Source: Mariniphaga anaerophila
Lineage (GTDB): Bacteria > Bacteroidota > Bacteroidia > Bacteroidales > Prolixibacteraceae
Direction: 5' to 3'
DNA length: 64,000 nucleotides
Assembly (NCBI RefSeq): GCF_900129025.1
Contig: NZ_FQUM01000002.1
Span: forward strand, 372,001-436,000
The notes below the pieces were generated by a model, which saw only the letters and a program-made list of their open reading frames with translations, searched no databases and was not told the origin of the DNA. This document shows, one piece after another, positions 46,527-55,367 of this stretch. Positions within the stretch are counted from its first letter, which is position 1; each line of letters opens with the position of its first letter. Position numbers and translations under genes: made by a program.

Positions 46527-46895
46527 TTACTTGTCGTTGCTTGCTGTTGCTGTTTTAGAACCGCTGCAGCATCCTTCAGCTTTTGCCGTGGTTTTCTTGT
46601 CTGCGCAACCTTCAGCTTTTGCTGCTGATTTAGTTCCTGAACATCCTTCAGCTTTTGCAGCAGATTTGGTCTCAGAACAACCTTCTGACTTGGCTTTTGC
46701 ACAACCTTCAGCTTTTGCTTCGCTGCAGCCTTTAGTTGCTTTTGCCTTTGGAGTTTCTTCGTCCTGAACTGTTTCGTTTTTGTCAACAACCACAGTTACA
46801 TTCTCTTTTTCATTGTTGTTTACAACTACACTTGCAGTAGAAACCGACAGTCCGTAAACCATAACTAATGCTAATACAAAAAATACTTTTTTCAT
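46527..46895 (-). CDS. Small exported Cys-repeat (KAEGC) protein of unknown function
   Basis: A 122-residue protein with a clean signal peptide (about 1-20, ending STA-SV), a short Val/Asn/Glu-rich region, and a low-complexity C-terminal half made of repeats with the core KAEGC. Cysteines stand at 57, 65, 73, 85, 97, 109 and 110, so the spacing is 8, 8, 12, 12, 12. Lys, Ala, Ser and Thr fill the intervals. The regular single Cys spacing could serve metal binding, redox buffering or cross-linking, but no known family motif is seen. The DNA repeats with a 36-bp period show that the region grew by tandem duplication. It is a single gene, convergent with the chorismatase gene. Confidence 0.75.
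   Translation of the reverse strand: MKKVFFVLALVMVYGLSVSTASVVVNNNEKENVTVVVDKNETVQDEETPKAKATKGCSEAKAEGCAKAKSEGCSETKSAAKAEGCSGTKSAAKAEGCADKKTTAKAEGCCSGSKTATASNDK
46573..46718. repeat. 36-bp tandem coding repeats in the Cys-repeat gene
   Basis: The 14-mer ccttcagcttttgc recurs at 46573, 46609, 46645 and 46705, with a diverged copy near 46681. The first three are exactly 36 bp apart, which equals 12 codons and keeps the frame. Copy number may vary between strains. Confidence 0.85.
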
Positions 46896-47379
46896 CTTTT
46901 TCTAATTTTGGGATTTTACAATAAAATCTGTTTTAATAATCTCAGTTTCAATAATAATAACAAAGCATGTTAAATCCAAAAGAATATTAATATTTTTTTG
47001 TCTTTTATGCTTGATTATTCGGCAAGTTGTTGAATTATAGTCTTTTTTGTTTGTTTGTGCATTGCGGAAATACTGAACCTTTAACTGTTGTGTTCGAAAA
47101 TGTTGCAAGAGTTATGCAGAAACCGAACCCGTTTTTTCCGGCTTTTTGTCTGCAATTGAAAATTTATTCGTACTCATTTTGAGGGACAATTGTCTGGAAC
47201 GTAAATTTCTGGAAAATAGCAAAACGTTATTCATATAAATGTATGATTTTTGTTATACCCTTAATCCGCACAAAATGCAGTGAGTTAGGGTGCGGTTTAT
47301 TTTTTTGAAATGTTACCTTTACGAGCACGGAATGTAACACAATGCACAGTTTGATTACCAATAATTAAAACTTGAATAG
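46896..47379. other. 484-bp intergenic region with a terminator-like hairpin
   Basis: An AT-rich stretch without a convincing gene. Its left part should hold the promoter of the minus-strand Cys-repeat gene. At 47266-47295 ccgcac and gtgcgg form a 6-bp stem followed by TTTATTTTTTT on the plus strand, although no plus-strand gene ends just upstream. A near-consensus -7 (GATTTTTG, about 47245-47252) lies before it. A small RNA or leader attenuator is possible but not shown. Confidence 0.35.
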
Positions 47380-48081
47380 ATGAAGAAAAAAATTATCCAC
47401 TTAGATAATATTACAAAGAATTATAAGGTAGGCACGCAGGTTGTCAGAGCCCTTCGTACAATATCTCTCGATATTTATGAAGGTGAATATGTAGCCATAA
47501 TGGGAGCTTCCGGTTCAGGAAAATCTACTTTGATGAATATTATTGGTTGCCTGGATACTCCGTCGGGAGGAACTTACATTTTGAACGAAAGAGATGTGAG
47601 CCGGCTGTCAGACAATCAGCTTGCCGAAATCCGGAATGCGGAAATCGGCTTTGTTTTTCAGGTTTTTAATCTGCTTCCCCGAAGTACTGCGCTGGAAAAT
47701 GTGATGCTTCCGATGGTTTACGCGGGTGTTCGAAAACACGACCGAAAACAGCGTGCAACCGATACACTTAACGATGTTGGGCTTACTGACAGGATGCATC
47801 ACCGGCCAAACGAACTCTCGGGCGGGCAGCGCCAGCGTGTTGCAATTGCCAGGGCGCTGGTTAATCGTCCTTCCATTTTACTGGCCGACGAGCCCACGGG
47901 AAACCTCGACTCTGTAATTTCTGAGGATATTATGAAGCTTTTTGCGGACATACATCGCAAGGGAAATACGTTGGTTATGGTTACCCACGAGTTGGATATT
48001 GCAAAACATGCGCACCGCATTATCAAATTGAAAGACGGGGAAGTTGAAACCGATGAAATAAATCCCAACCCGGTTTATTAA
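47380..48081 (+). CDS. MacB/LolD-type ABC transporter ATP-binding protein without adjacent permease
   Basis: Cytoplasmic ATPase of 233 residues. Motifs are intact: Walker [10 protein letters not shown] (42-50), Q-loop [10 protein letters not shown], signature LSGGQ (146-150), Walker B ILLADEP (166-172) and the switch His in VTHELD. It belongs to the group that serves FtsX-like permeases, and is distinct from the ATPase at 33495. No permease or membrane-fusion gene is adjacent, so its partner must be encoded elsewhere. It is followed after 10 bp by the cobalamin adenosyltransferase gene, with which it is probably co-transcribed. Confidence 0.92.
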   Translation: MKKKIIHLDNITKNYKVGTQVVRALRTISLDIYEGEYVAIMGASGSGKSTLMNIIGCLDTPSGGTYILNERDVSRLSDNQLAEIRNAEIGFVFQVFNLLPRSTALENVMLPMVYAGVRKHDRKQRATDTLNDVGLTDRMHHRPNELSGGQRQRVAIARALVNRPSILLADEPTGNLDSVISEDIMKLFADIHRKGNTLVMVTHELDIAKHAHRIIKLKDGEVETDEINPNPVY

Positions 48082-48091
48082 ATGTTACGTT

Positions 48092-48652
48092 ATGTCTAAA
48101 GAGTTTAAAATTTACACCAAAACCGGTGACGATGGTTCTACCGGGCTAGTGGGCGGTTCAAGGGTAAAAAAGTACGATATAAGGCTGGAAGCTTATGGAA
48201 CGGTTGACGAGTTGAATGCGTTAATAGGGGTAATTCGTTCAGCTAAATTGCCGGAAAATCATGCTGCAACTCTGGTCGAAATACAGAATAAGCTTTTCAA
48301 TATTGGTTCTCTTTTGGCTTCAGATGAAAGAGGAAGGGCTTTTACAGAGCGCCTTTCAATAACAGAGCAAAATATTTCTTTTTTGGAAAACGCCATAGAT
48401 GAAATGGAAGAGGGATTGCCGGCTTTGAAGCATTTTATTTTGCCTGGCGGCGATTTTGCTGCAGCGCAGTGTCATGTGGCCAGAACAGTATGCCGGAGGG
48501 CAGAAAGACGAATACTTGAGTTCGCAGAAAAAGAGGAAGTACAACCCGAAATTGTAAAATATGTGAATCGCCTGTCAGATTTTTTATTTGTGTTGGCTCG
48601 TAAACTGGCCGTCAACAGCGGGATTGAGGAGAGTCCGTGGAAACAATCTTAA
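48092..48652 (+). CDS. PduO-type cob(I)alamin adenosyltransferase
   Basis: Transfers the adenosyl group of ATP to cob(I)alamin to make coenzyme B12. It has 186 residues and the helical-bundle fold of the PduO/MMAB type. The ATP-binding N-terminus IYTKTGDDGSTGLVGGSRVKK and the motifs EAYGTVDELNALIG, RTVCRRAERRIL and NRLSDFLFVLARK are present. Coenzyme B12 would serve methylmalonyl-CoA mutase or ribonucleotide reductase encoded elsewhere. It lies directly after the ABC ATPase gene; a functional link is not evident. Confidence 0.93.
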   Translation: MSKEFKIYTKTGDDGSTGLVGGSRVKKYDIRLEAYGTVDELNALIGVIRSAKLPENHAATLVEIQNKLFNIGSLLASDERGRAFTERLSITEQNISFLENAIDEMEEGLPALKHFILPGGDFAAAQCHVARTVCRRAERRILEFAEKEEVQPEIVKYVNRLSDFLFVLARKLAVNSGIEESPWKQS

Positions 48653-48740
48653 AAATAAACACATCAGGTGTTTTTCATATCATTTTTTTATTATATTCGC
48701 GGCATTGAAAAAACGAAAATAACCGCTTAAATCCATAAAA

Positions 48741-48962
48741 ATGTATTGGACTCTGGAATTAGCTTCGAAATTGGAAGATGCGCCCTGGCCGGCAAGCAAA
48801 GACGAACTGATTGACTATGCCATTCGGTCTGGTGCTCCTCTTGAAGTAATTGAAAATCTGCAGGAAATTGAAGACGAAGGCGAAATTTACGAGAGTATCG
48901 AAGATATTTGGCCTGATTATCCGAGTAAGGATGATTTCTTTTTCAATGAAGATGAGTATTAA
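48741..48962 (+). CDS. Small acidic DUF2795-family protein
   Basis: A 73-residue, very acidic protein without signal peptide or membrane segment. The motifs WTLELASKLEDAPWPASKDEL, YAIRSGAPLEVIENLQE and the acidic tail EDIWPDYPSKDDFFFNEDEY match a small protein that I recall as conserved in Bacteroidota. Function is unknown. It has its own 88-bp upstream region, with TATATTCG at 48692-48699 as a weak -7 candidate, and a terminator 27 bp after the stop. Confidence 0.85.
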   Translation: MYWTLELASKLEDAPWPASKDELIDYAIRSGAPLEVIENLQEIEDEGEIYESIEDIWPDYPSKDDFFFNEDEY

Positions 48963-48988
48963 GTATTAACAGGAAAAAAATAGAGAAG

Positions 48989-49019
48989 AAGCAGGTTTTT
49001 TACAGCCTGCTTTTTTTTT
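48989..49019 (+). terminator. Terminator after the DUF2795 gene
   Basis: The stem aagcagg (48989-48995) pairs with cctgctt (49006-49012), followed by a T-run. It also separates the convergent SDR gene. Confidence 0.78.
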
Positions 49020-49020
49020 G

Positions 49021-49791
49021 TTATACGCTGGCAAGCAATCCTCCGTCAACGCTCAAAATATTCCCGTTTACATAATTGCTGGCATCAGACGATAGAAATA
49101 TTGCAGCGCCAATCAATTCTGCCGGTTGTCCCCAGCGTTTGGCAGGTGTTCTGTTGCACAGCCACTTGTCGAATTCCGGATCGTTTTTTAGCGGAAGGGT
49201 AAGTTCTGTTTCGAAATACCCGGGAGCAATTCCGTTTACCTGAATGTTGTTCCCGCCCCATTCTGTGGCAAGTGCCCTGGTGAGCATTTTTATTCCTCCT
49301 TTGGAAACGGTGTAAGGAACAATGGTGGGTCTGCCCAGCTCACTTTGCATCGAACAGATGTTGATGATTTTTCCGGCTGCTCGTTTTATCATATAACGAC
49401 CCACAACCTGCGAAACAATCATTGCTCCGTTTACGTTTATATCCAGCACTGTTTTCCAGTCGCCTTCGTCAAAATCTTCAAAAGGTCCCCTGATGTTAAT
49501 TCCTGCATTGTTTACAAGAATGTCGATTGAGCCGGTGTTGTTTTCGTACTCGCTAATTGCTTTGTTTACTGCATTAGAATCGGTCACGTCAAAAACCAGT
49601 TTGTCAACTGTAAAACCTTGTTTCTGAAGTTTGTCTTCTGCATCGGTTAACTTCGATTCATTACGGCCGTTCAGAATAATTCGGGCTCCTGCGCCCGCCA
49701 GTCCTTCGGCAATGGCCAGTCCAATTCCGCTTCCGGAGCCTGTTATCAACGCTGTTTTCCCTTTCAGGTTAAATAAGGATAGTGAATTCAT
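49021..49791 (-). CDS. SDR-family NAD(P)-dependent oxidoreductase (gluconate 5-dehydrogenase-like)
   Basis: Cytoplasmic short-chain dehydrogenase of 256 residues. The cofactor motif TGSGSGIG (18-24) and NNAG (94-97), the catalytic S147 region, Y160 and K164 (YTVSK), and the ending NGNILSVDGGLLASV are all canonical. The overall pattern resembles gluconate 5-dehydrogenase and related sugar-acid reductases. It lies 9 bp after the YkgJ-type gene on the same strand. The substrate cannot be set from sequence; sugar acids are the likely group in this pectin-oriented neighbourhood. Confidence 0.9.
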   Translation of the reverse strand: MNSLSLFNLKGKTALITGSGSGIGLAIAEGLAGAGARIILNGRNESKLTDAEDKLQKQGFTVDKLVFDVTDSNAVNKAISEYENNTGSIDILVNNAGINIRGPFEDFDEGDWKTVLDINVNGAMIVSQVVGRYMIKRAAGKIINICSMQSELGRPTIVPYTVSKGGIKMLTRALATEWGGNNIQVNGIAPGYFETELTLPLKNDPEFDKWLCNRTPAKRWGQPAELIGAAIFLSSDASNYVNGNILSVDGGLLASV

Positions 49792-49800
49792 TATGACAAT

Positions 49801-50331
49801 TTAAAGTTTGCTTTTTAGTTTTTTCAAAGGTAGTAAATCGAATTCGCCAAAATGTATTTCTTCTTTGAATTCGGCAACGAATTTACGGTTTAATAAAAAT
49901 AACTCGCTGTTGAATTTGTCCTGAGGATAAGTGTTTTCCGGCGTGAATTTTTCAAAATCGAACTGCGTAAAGTTCAGTTCGCAGGTCGAGAGCTCCCATT
50001 CATCATCGTCGTTGGTGTAAAGCAACGGAAGCCCGTGTGTGCGGCAAATCATTGGTCTCGATTCGTAAATTGCACAAACATGATTTTTCAGGAAAACGCA
50101 ATCTCCTTCCTCCATATTTTCCTCTTCCGGTAGTTCTTCTGTATTTAAATTCCGGGTCTTTAATTCATCCAGAATCGAATAGAATTCCAGGGGCAAAATG
50201 CTGTAGTCCATGCAGCATAAGTCGCACCCTTTTTTGCATTGCATATTCCCGGCATGTTCTTTCAATAATTTGTCAGACGCATTGTCTATCTCTTTTCGTA
50301 GCTGTCTGTATGCGATAAAATGTTTTTCCAT
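49801..50331 (-). CDS. YkgJ-family cysteine-cluster protein
   Basis: Cytoplasmic protein of 176 residues with the Cys-cluster signature of the UPF0153/YkgJ family: CKKGCDLCC near 32-40, DCVFLKNHVCAIYESRPMIC and RTHGLPL at about 87-115. At least seven cysteines are placed to hold a zinc ion or iron-sulfur cluster. The function of the family is not established. It is the first gene of a two-gene unit with the SDR gene, divergent from the GH3 gene. The 112-bp region between them carries both starts. Confidence 0.88.
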   Translation of the reverse strand: MEKHFIAYRQLRKEIDNASDKLLKEHAGNMQCKKGCDLCCMDYSILPLEFYSILDELKTRNLNTEELPEEENMEEGDCVFLKNHVCAIYESRPMICRTHGLPLLYTNDDDEWELSTCELNFTQFDFEKFTPENTYPQDKFNSELFLLNRKFVAEFKEEIHFGEFDLLPLKKLKSKL

Positions 50332-50443
50332 AATTTACGTTGGATTGTCTGGCAAAATTCGCGAAATTTTCGCAGAAAACAGGAACAAAGTAGTATCTTG
50401 TGCGCAACGAACCAGAACAGAACAGTTTAAAAAAAGGACAGCA

Positions 50444-53056
50444 ATGAAAAAAATCTTACTTTACCTGGCTATTGTTTTAGCCGGAGTTCCTGCCGCGGCG
50501 CAATATGTGAATTTTGACTTTCTCGACTACAATCTTCCCCTGGATGAAAGAGTGGATATTTTGGTTTCGCAAATGACTTTGCAGGAAAAAGTGGATCAAA
50601 TGGTGTACGATTCCAAGGAAATTCCGCGACTGGGCATTCCGGCGTACAACTGGTGGAACGAAAGCCTGCATGGCGTTGCAAGGGCAGGTTATGCAACTGT
50701 TTTTCCTCAGTCGATTACCATTGCTGCTTCCTGGGATAAAGATTTGATGTTGTGTGTTTCAACGGCTATTTCAGATGAGGCGCGTGCCAAGTACAACGAT
50801 TTTATTCGCCGCGGAAAACGAGGTATTTACCAGGGATTGACTTTTTGGTCGCCCAACATTAATATTTTCAGGGATCCGCGTTGGGGGCGCGGGCACGAAA
50901 CCTACGGAGAAGATCCGTTTCTTACCGGGCAAATGGGACTTCAATTTGTAAAAGGGTTGCAGGGAGATAATCCCAACTACCTGAAAACAATTGCCACTGC
51001 AAAACATTACGCGGTTCATTCGGGACCGGAACCATTGAGGCACGAGTTTAATGCGATGGTGAATGACCGTGATTTGCGGGAAACCTACTTGCCGGCGTTT
51101 CGTTCGCTGGTGGTTGATGGTGGTGTCTATTCAATAATGTGTGCATACAACCAGTATCGTGGGCTTCCATGTTGTGCAAACCGCTATCTCGATGATATCC
51201 TCCGGAAAGAGTGGGGATTTAACGGTTACGTGGTTTCCGATTGCTGGGCGATTTCCGATTTTTATACTTTTCAGGGGTTTTCTGCAGATGCTGCCGAGGC
51301 TTCGGCTGTTGCTGTGAAAGGAGGTACTGATCTGAATTGCGGCATTTCCTACGCGCAGCTGAAAAAGGCTGTTGAGCAAAATTTAATTGATGAAGAGTAT
51401 ATTGATGTTGCCGTAAAAAGGCTTTTTAAAGCACGTTTTAAATTGGGAATGTTCGATCCCGAAGAAATAGTGCCTTATTCGCAAATTCCGTTTTCGGTAA
51501 ATGCATCTGGCAAACATGCAGAGCTGGCTTTGGAAGCTTCAAAAAAAAGCATTGTTTTACTAAAGAATGAAAACAAAGCCCTGCCGCTTTCAAAGAACAT
51601 AAAAAAGCTCGCGGTAATTGGGCCCAATGCCGACAATTGGGAAGCTCTTTTGGGAAACTACAACGGAGTCCCCAAAAATCCGGTTACGGTTTTGGCGGGG
51701 CTGAGAAGCAAGCTCAAAAATACCGAAATTCTTTTTGCTGAAGGGAGTCATCTGGCTGAAGGAATTTCAAACCTGCATCCTGTTCCCGGCGAGTTTCTGG
51801 TAACAGAAAAAGGCGAACCGGGAGTTGTTGGTGAGTATTTTGGCAATGCCAATCTCGAAGGAAATCCGGTTTTTACACGGATTGATTCCAATATCGATTT
51901 TTATTGGGAATCGGAAGCACCGTCGCCAGTGTTGCCCGACGACGATTTTTCCGTCAGGTGGACTGGGTATCTCGCTCCTCCGGTTTCCGGAGAGTACAAA
52001 ATTGGTTCGTGGGGAATGCCCACTCTCGAAATTTGGCTGGAAGGGGAAAGAATTTTGAGGTTTAACAGCGAACACCATTCTGCCCATCAGGAGACGGCTG
52101 TTGACCTGGAAGCAGGCAAAAAATATAAGTTTGTTTACGAGTATAAAAACTGGCATGGCGATGGCGACGCCCGGTTTTTGTGGGCTGTTCCTAATCCGAA
52201 TATGGTACAGGAAGCTGTTGAAGCCGCCGAGAAAGCAGATGCCGTAGTTTTGGTTCTGGGACTGTCGCAACGCCTCGAAGGCGAAGAGATGAATGTGGAA
52301 GTGGACGGTTTTAAAGGTGGTGATCGTACAAAATTACTTTTGCCGCAATTGCAGCGGGATTTGATGGACGCCGTGCAAAAAACAGGGAAACCCGTTGTTT
52401 TGGTTTTGCTTAACGGAAGTGCGCTGGCCATTAACCGGGCCGATGAATATCTGGATGCCATCCTCTCTGCAGGATATCCCGGACAGGAAGGCGGCCACGC
52501 CGTTGCCGACGTGCTGTTTGGTGATTATAATCCTGCCGGTCGTTTGCCGGTTACCTATTACAAGTCGGTTAACCAGTTGCCTTCTTTCGAAGAATACAAT
52601 ATGAACGGCCGTACTTACCGCTATTTTAGTGGCGAACCGCTTTATCCGTTTGGGTACGGATTGAGTTACACTACATTCGAATATGAAAATTTGCAGGTGC
52701 CGGCCGAAATAAAAACCGGCGATTCGTTAATTGTAAAAGTGAAAGTAACAAACACTGGTTTGTTAGCCGGAGAGGAAGTAGTGCAATTGTACATTTCAGA
52801 CGAAGAGGCTTCTACTCCGCGGCCCCGCCTGCAATTGGAAGGTTTTGAACGGGTGTTTCTTCAACCCGGTGAGTCGAAAGTAGTGGAAATGACATTGTCG
52901 CCGCGTCAGTTTTCTATGATTGGTACGGACGATGAGCGAATTATTGAACCGGGCTGGGTTACCGTTTCTGCCGGTGGAGGACAACCCGGGGCAAAAGGTG
53001 CTGTAACAGTTTCCGGCAGGGTAAATCTTACCGGAGATGTGGTGAGGCTGGATTAG
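50444..53056 (+). CDS. GH3 beta-xylosidase/beta-glucosidase with inserted PA14 domain
   Basis: Periplasmic glycoside hydrolase of 870 residues. ATG 50444 is chosen because it has an AAAGGA Shine-Dalgarno and starts a signal peptide (cleavage near AAA-QY); an upstream frame has none. The GH3 N-terminal barrel (about 30-345) has NWWNESLHGVAR and KHYAVHSGPEPLRHEFNA, typical of the beta-xylosidase branch, and the nucleophile D266 in GYVVSDCWAISDF. The second GH3 domain (about 360-700) is split by a PA14 domain (about 455-585, VVGEYFGNANLEG). A fibronectin-III-like domain (about 745-860) closes the protein. The substrate is probably xylo- or gluco-oligosaccharide. Confidence 0.94.
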   Translation: MKKILLYLAIVLAGVPAAAQYVNFDFLDYNLPLDERVDILVSQMTLQEKVDQMVYDSKEIPRLGIPAYNWWNESLHGVARAGYATVFPQSITIAASWDKDLMLCVSTAISDEARAKYNDFIRRGKRGIYQGLTFWSPNINIFRDPRWGRGHETYGEDPFLTGQMGLQFVKGLQGDNPNYLKTIATAKHYAVHSGPEPLRHEFNAMVNDRDLRETYLPAFRSLVVDGGVYSIMCAYNQYRGLPCCANRYLDDILRKEWGFNGYVVSDCWAISDFYTFQGFSADAAEASAVAVKGGTDLNCGISYAQLKKAVEQNLIDEEYIDVAVKRLFKARFKLGMFDPEEIVPYSQIPFSVNASGKHAELALEASKKSIVLLKNENKALPLSKNIKKLAVIGPNADNWEALLGNYNGVPKNPVTVLAGLRSKLKNTEILFAEGSHLAEGISNLHPVPGEFLVTEKGEPGVVGEYFGNANLEGNPVFTRIDSNIDFYWESEAPSPVLPDDDFSVRWTGYLAPPVSGEYKIGSWGMPTLEIWLEGERILRFNSEHHSAHQETAVDLEAGKKYKFVYEYKNWHGDGDARFLWAVPNPNMVQEAVEAAEKADAVVLVLGLSQRLEGEEMNVEVDGFKGGDRTKLLLPQLQRDLMDAVQKTGKPVVLVLLNGSALAINRADEYLDAILSAGYPGQEGGHAVADVLFGDYNPAGRLPVTYYKSVNQLPSFEEYNMNGRTYRYFSGEPLYPFGYGLSYTTFEYENLQVPAEIKTGDSLIVKVKVTNTGLLAGEEVVQLYISDEEASTPRPRLQLEGFERVFLQPGESKVVEMTLSPRQFSMIGTDDERIIEPGWVTVSAGGGQPGAKGAVTVSGRVNLTGDVVRLD

Positions 53057-53092
53057 AATGAAATCTGTTTTTGTTTCATTGAGAACGCCGGA

Positions 53093-55183
53093 TTATAAAC
53101 TGTGCCACTCCAAAAGAATCGACAAGAAGAAATTTCGTGGGTTCCCGGGATAATAATATCTGGGCGGGGTACTGCCAAATGAGGACGCATTTACAGCAAG
53201 CATTGCTGCATAACGAATATCGAGAATATTTTGCACACCGGTTTTTATTTCAATCCGAAATGCCTTTGTTTCGCCACTGTACCAAATTTCTGCATTGGTA
53301 AGTCCGTAGGCAGAAGAGAATGATGTGTTGGCGTCGTTTACGGGCATTTTTCCCACGAAGCGGTGCCAGGCTTTTGTGCCAATGTTTTTGGTCAATCGAA
53401 AATCTCCGGCAAGCAGCCAGTTGGTGCGAGCCGTACCCGGAAGCAAATTTCCCGAATAGTTTTGTTCTTCATCAACAAAATCCAGAAAGCGGTAGTTGGC
53501 GAGAGTCGCATTTCCGTTCAATGTTAACGAAGGGAATGAACCCGGGTTCAATGCTGCCCATTTTATTTCGGCTTCCAGTCCGGGATGCAGCGATTTCCCG
53601 GCATTCACTCCAACGTACGCATCGTCACCGGTGCGCCGGGCAACCAGTAAATTATTTATGTAAATGCGGTAATAACTAACGGTTGCGCTGAGTTTGTCGT
53701 TTCGGCTGGCTCGCACACCAACCTCCAGGTTCCAGCCGGTTTCCGGTTTTATTTCCGGATTAATTTGTCCTTCGGGCAGCAGTGTTTCTTCAAACGACGG
53801 AGTTGAAAAGCCATGGCTGGCATTTCCGAAAAAAGAAAAAGTGCTGGAAACATGGTAACTGGCCCCGATGCGTGGAGAAAGTACCGGTTTGTAGGAACGG
53901 TCTCCCGATTGATTTCCGTCGGCCAGAAAATTGTCGGAGTAATTGAAACGGGTCAGGTTGCCGTTAACGCCGGCAGAAAGGAAAACATTATCCCGAAAGT
54001 TTGCCTCCATTTGCACGAACAGGTTTTCGTAGGAACGCTTTTCGTGATTGTCGGAAAGCGCTTCTTGTGGAGCGTCATTCGACCAGGTTGACCAGAAATA
54101 GTTTTCCCGGAAAAATTCAAATCCGGAGGTAAAAGTAAATTTGTTTGTTGCACTGGCGATGGTTTTCTGGTAATAACTTCTCCATCCCAGGTACGTAGAA
54201 TTTTCTTTCAGAAGGTTAAACGGGCGCAGTTCGTCGGCATTTCTGAAGCTTCCGAAAGCGGCAATCGACAGTTTGTTCTGTCTTTCTGATTTTACATCCA
54301 GCGAAAGTCCAAGCTGACCTTTGGTGTAGTCTTCGTTTCCCCGAATTTCTTTCCAGTTTGCAGCCGCTTTTTCCGGACTGTTCAGGAAAGTTTCCAAATC
54401 AATGGAGCTGGGAATGAAGGCTTTCATTTTTGTAATTTTTACCAACGCAGAGAGGTTCGTTTTTTCGGAAATGGCATATTGGGGATAAACAACAAAGCTT
54501 GCCCGGTTGGTTGCGTTGTTTTCTCTAAACCCCTCGCTGTTCAGTACTGAGCCGAGTGTAAATATGCTCAGGCTTTTTTGTTTGAATCCGGCGGTGAAGG
54601 TGTTTTTGTAGGAATTGAACGAAGCCACGGTTGCCTGATGTTTTGCAAAGTTCTTTTTTGTGTTTTTCGGATGGAAAAGAATTGTTCCGCCCAGCCCGGC
54701 TCCGAACAAACTCGAAGAAGGGCCTTTGATAATTTCGATGCGTTGAACAGCAGAGTTTTCAATGTCTTCAAGTGTTGTTTCTCCGTCGCCGCTGCTCAAC
54801 GGAATTTCCCCGAAATAGGCTTTTATTTTGTTGGTTGCGTATGGCGTTCGCGACCCTATTCCACGAATGGTCAGCCGGTTTGTTGCCAAAGTTCCATGGT
54901 GCATAAATACGCCCGGAACCTGATTCAGCGCTTCAACGGGAGTAAATGCGCTTCCGGTTTCGAGCTGGGTGGGCGCAATTAAATGAATCGGAGCGGGAGT
55001 GTTGAAAAGATTGTATGGGCTGCGAAATGCTGTTACTGTAACTTCGTCGATTTTTTTGGAAAGTGCGGTGGTGTCTTTTTTCGCTATGGATTCAGAATTA
55101 AGTAAATCCTTTTCCTGCGCTCCAATCCAGGATGGGCGGAACACTATAAATGCAATTAAAATCAATAATCGAAGTATTTTCAT
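53093..55183 (-). CDS. TonB-dependent receptor (siderophore/cobalamin-type)
   Basis: Outer-membrane receptor of 696 residues from ATG 55183 with a signal peptide ending near GAQ-EK. It has a TonB box/plug start DEVTVTAFRSPYNLFNTPAPIH, plug motifs VEALNQVPGVFMHH, NRLTIRGIGSRTPYATNKIKA, IEIIKGPSSSLFGAGLGG, and a barrel (about 195-696) with the terminal ...LLEWHSL. There is no SusC signature or carboxypeptidase-like domain, so it resembles FecA/BtuB-type receptors for metal chelates rather than glycan importers. No cobalamin or other riboswitch was found in the 184 bp upstream. It is convergent with the GH3 gene (36 bp). Confidence 0.9.
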   Translation of the reverse strand: MKILRLLILIAFIVFRPSWIGAQEKDLLNSESIAKKDTTALSKKIDEVTVTAFRSPYNLFNTPAPIHLIAPTQLETGSAFTPVEALNQVPGVFMHHGTLATNRLTIRGIGSRTPYATNKIKAYFGEIPLSSGDGETTLEDIENSAVQRIEIIKGPSSSLFGAGLGGTILFHPKNTKKNFAKHQATVASFNSYKNTFTAGFKQKSLSIFTLGSVLNSEGFRENNATNRASFVVYPQYAISEKTNLSALVKITKMKAFIPSSIDLETFLNSPEKAAANWKEIRGNEDYTKGQLGLSLDVKSERQNKLSIAAFGSFRNADELRPFNLLKENSTYLGWRSYYQKTIASATNKFTFTSGFEFFRENYFWSTWSNDAPQEALSDNHEKRSYENLFVQMEANFRDNVFLSAGVNGNLTRFNYSDNFLADGNQSGDRSYKPVLSPRIGASYHVSSTFSFFGNASHGFSTPSFEETLLPEGQINPEIKPETGWNLEVGVRASRNDKLSATVSYYRIYINNLLVARRTGDDAYVGVNAGKSLHPGLEAEIKWAALNPGSFPSLTLNGNATLANYRFLDFVDEEQNYSGNLLPGTARTNWLLAGDFRLTKNIGTKAWHRFVGKMPVNDANTSFSSAYGLTNAEIWYSGETKAFRIEIKTGVQNILDIRYAAMLAVNASSFGSTPPRYYYPGNPRNFFLSILLEWHSL

Positions 55184-55367
55184 TCCTGCTAAAACTCGTT
55201 TAATGCCTGCCGGCAATACAAAAGCTAATCTATTAAAATAGACAAACGGGCTGTTTTGTTCGCACTTTGTGGATTTTAATAAATGGTTAGCGCAGATAGA
55301 TGATTATGCTGAAAGTATTTAAATGGTTCGTTTTATTGAAATAGGTTTTGTTGCCGATTGATTGAAA

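Noticed and set aside
46573-46718. Regular 36-bp repeats considered as a CRISPR array
   Set aside because: The repeats are contiguous, in frame, inside a signal-peptide gene, and no unique spacers or cas genes are present.
46902-47108. 68-codon minus-strand frame upstream of the Cys-repeat gene
   Set aside because: Low-complexity Lys/Asn/Ile-rich translation typical of AT-rich intergenic DNA; no start signal or motif.
53057-53080. AATGAAA/TTTCATT hairpin after the GH3 gene as a terminator
   Set aside because: The stem is short and AT-rich and no T-run follows, so it is too weak to call.
55184-55367. Possible cobalamin riboswitch ahead of the TonB-dependent receptor
   Set aside because: No B12-box-like sequence or multi-helix structure was found in the 184 bp, so no riboswitch is called although a receptor of BtuB type is possible.
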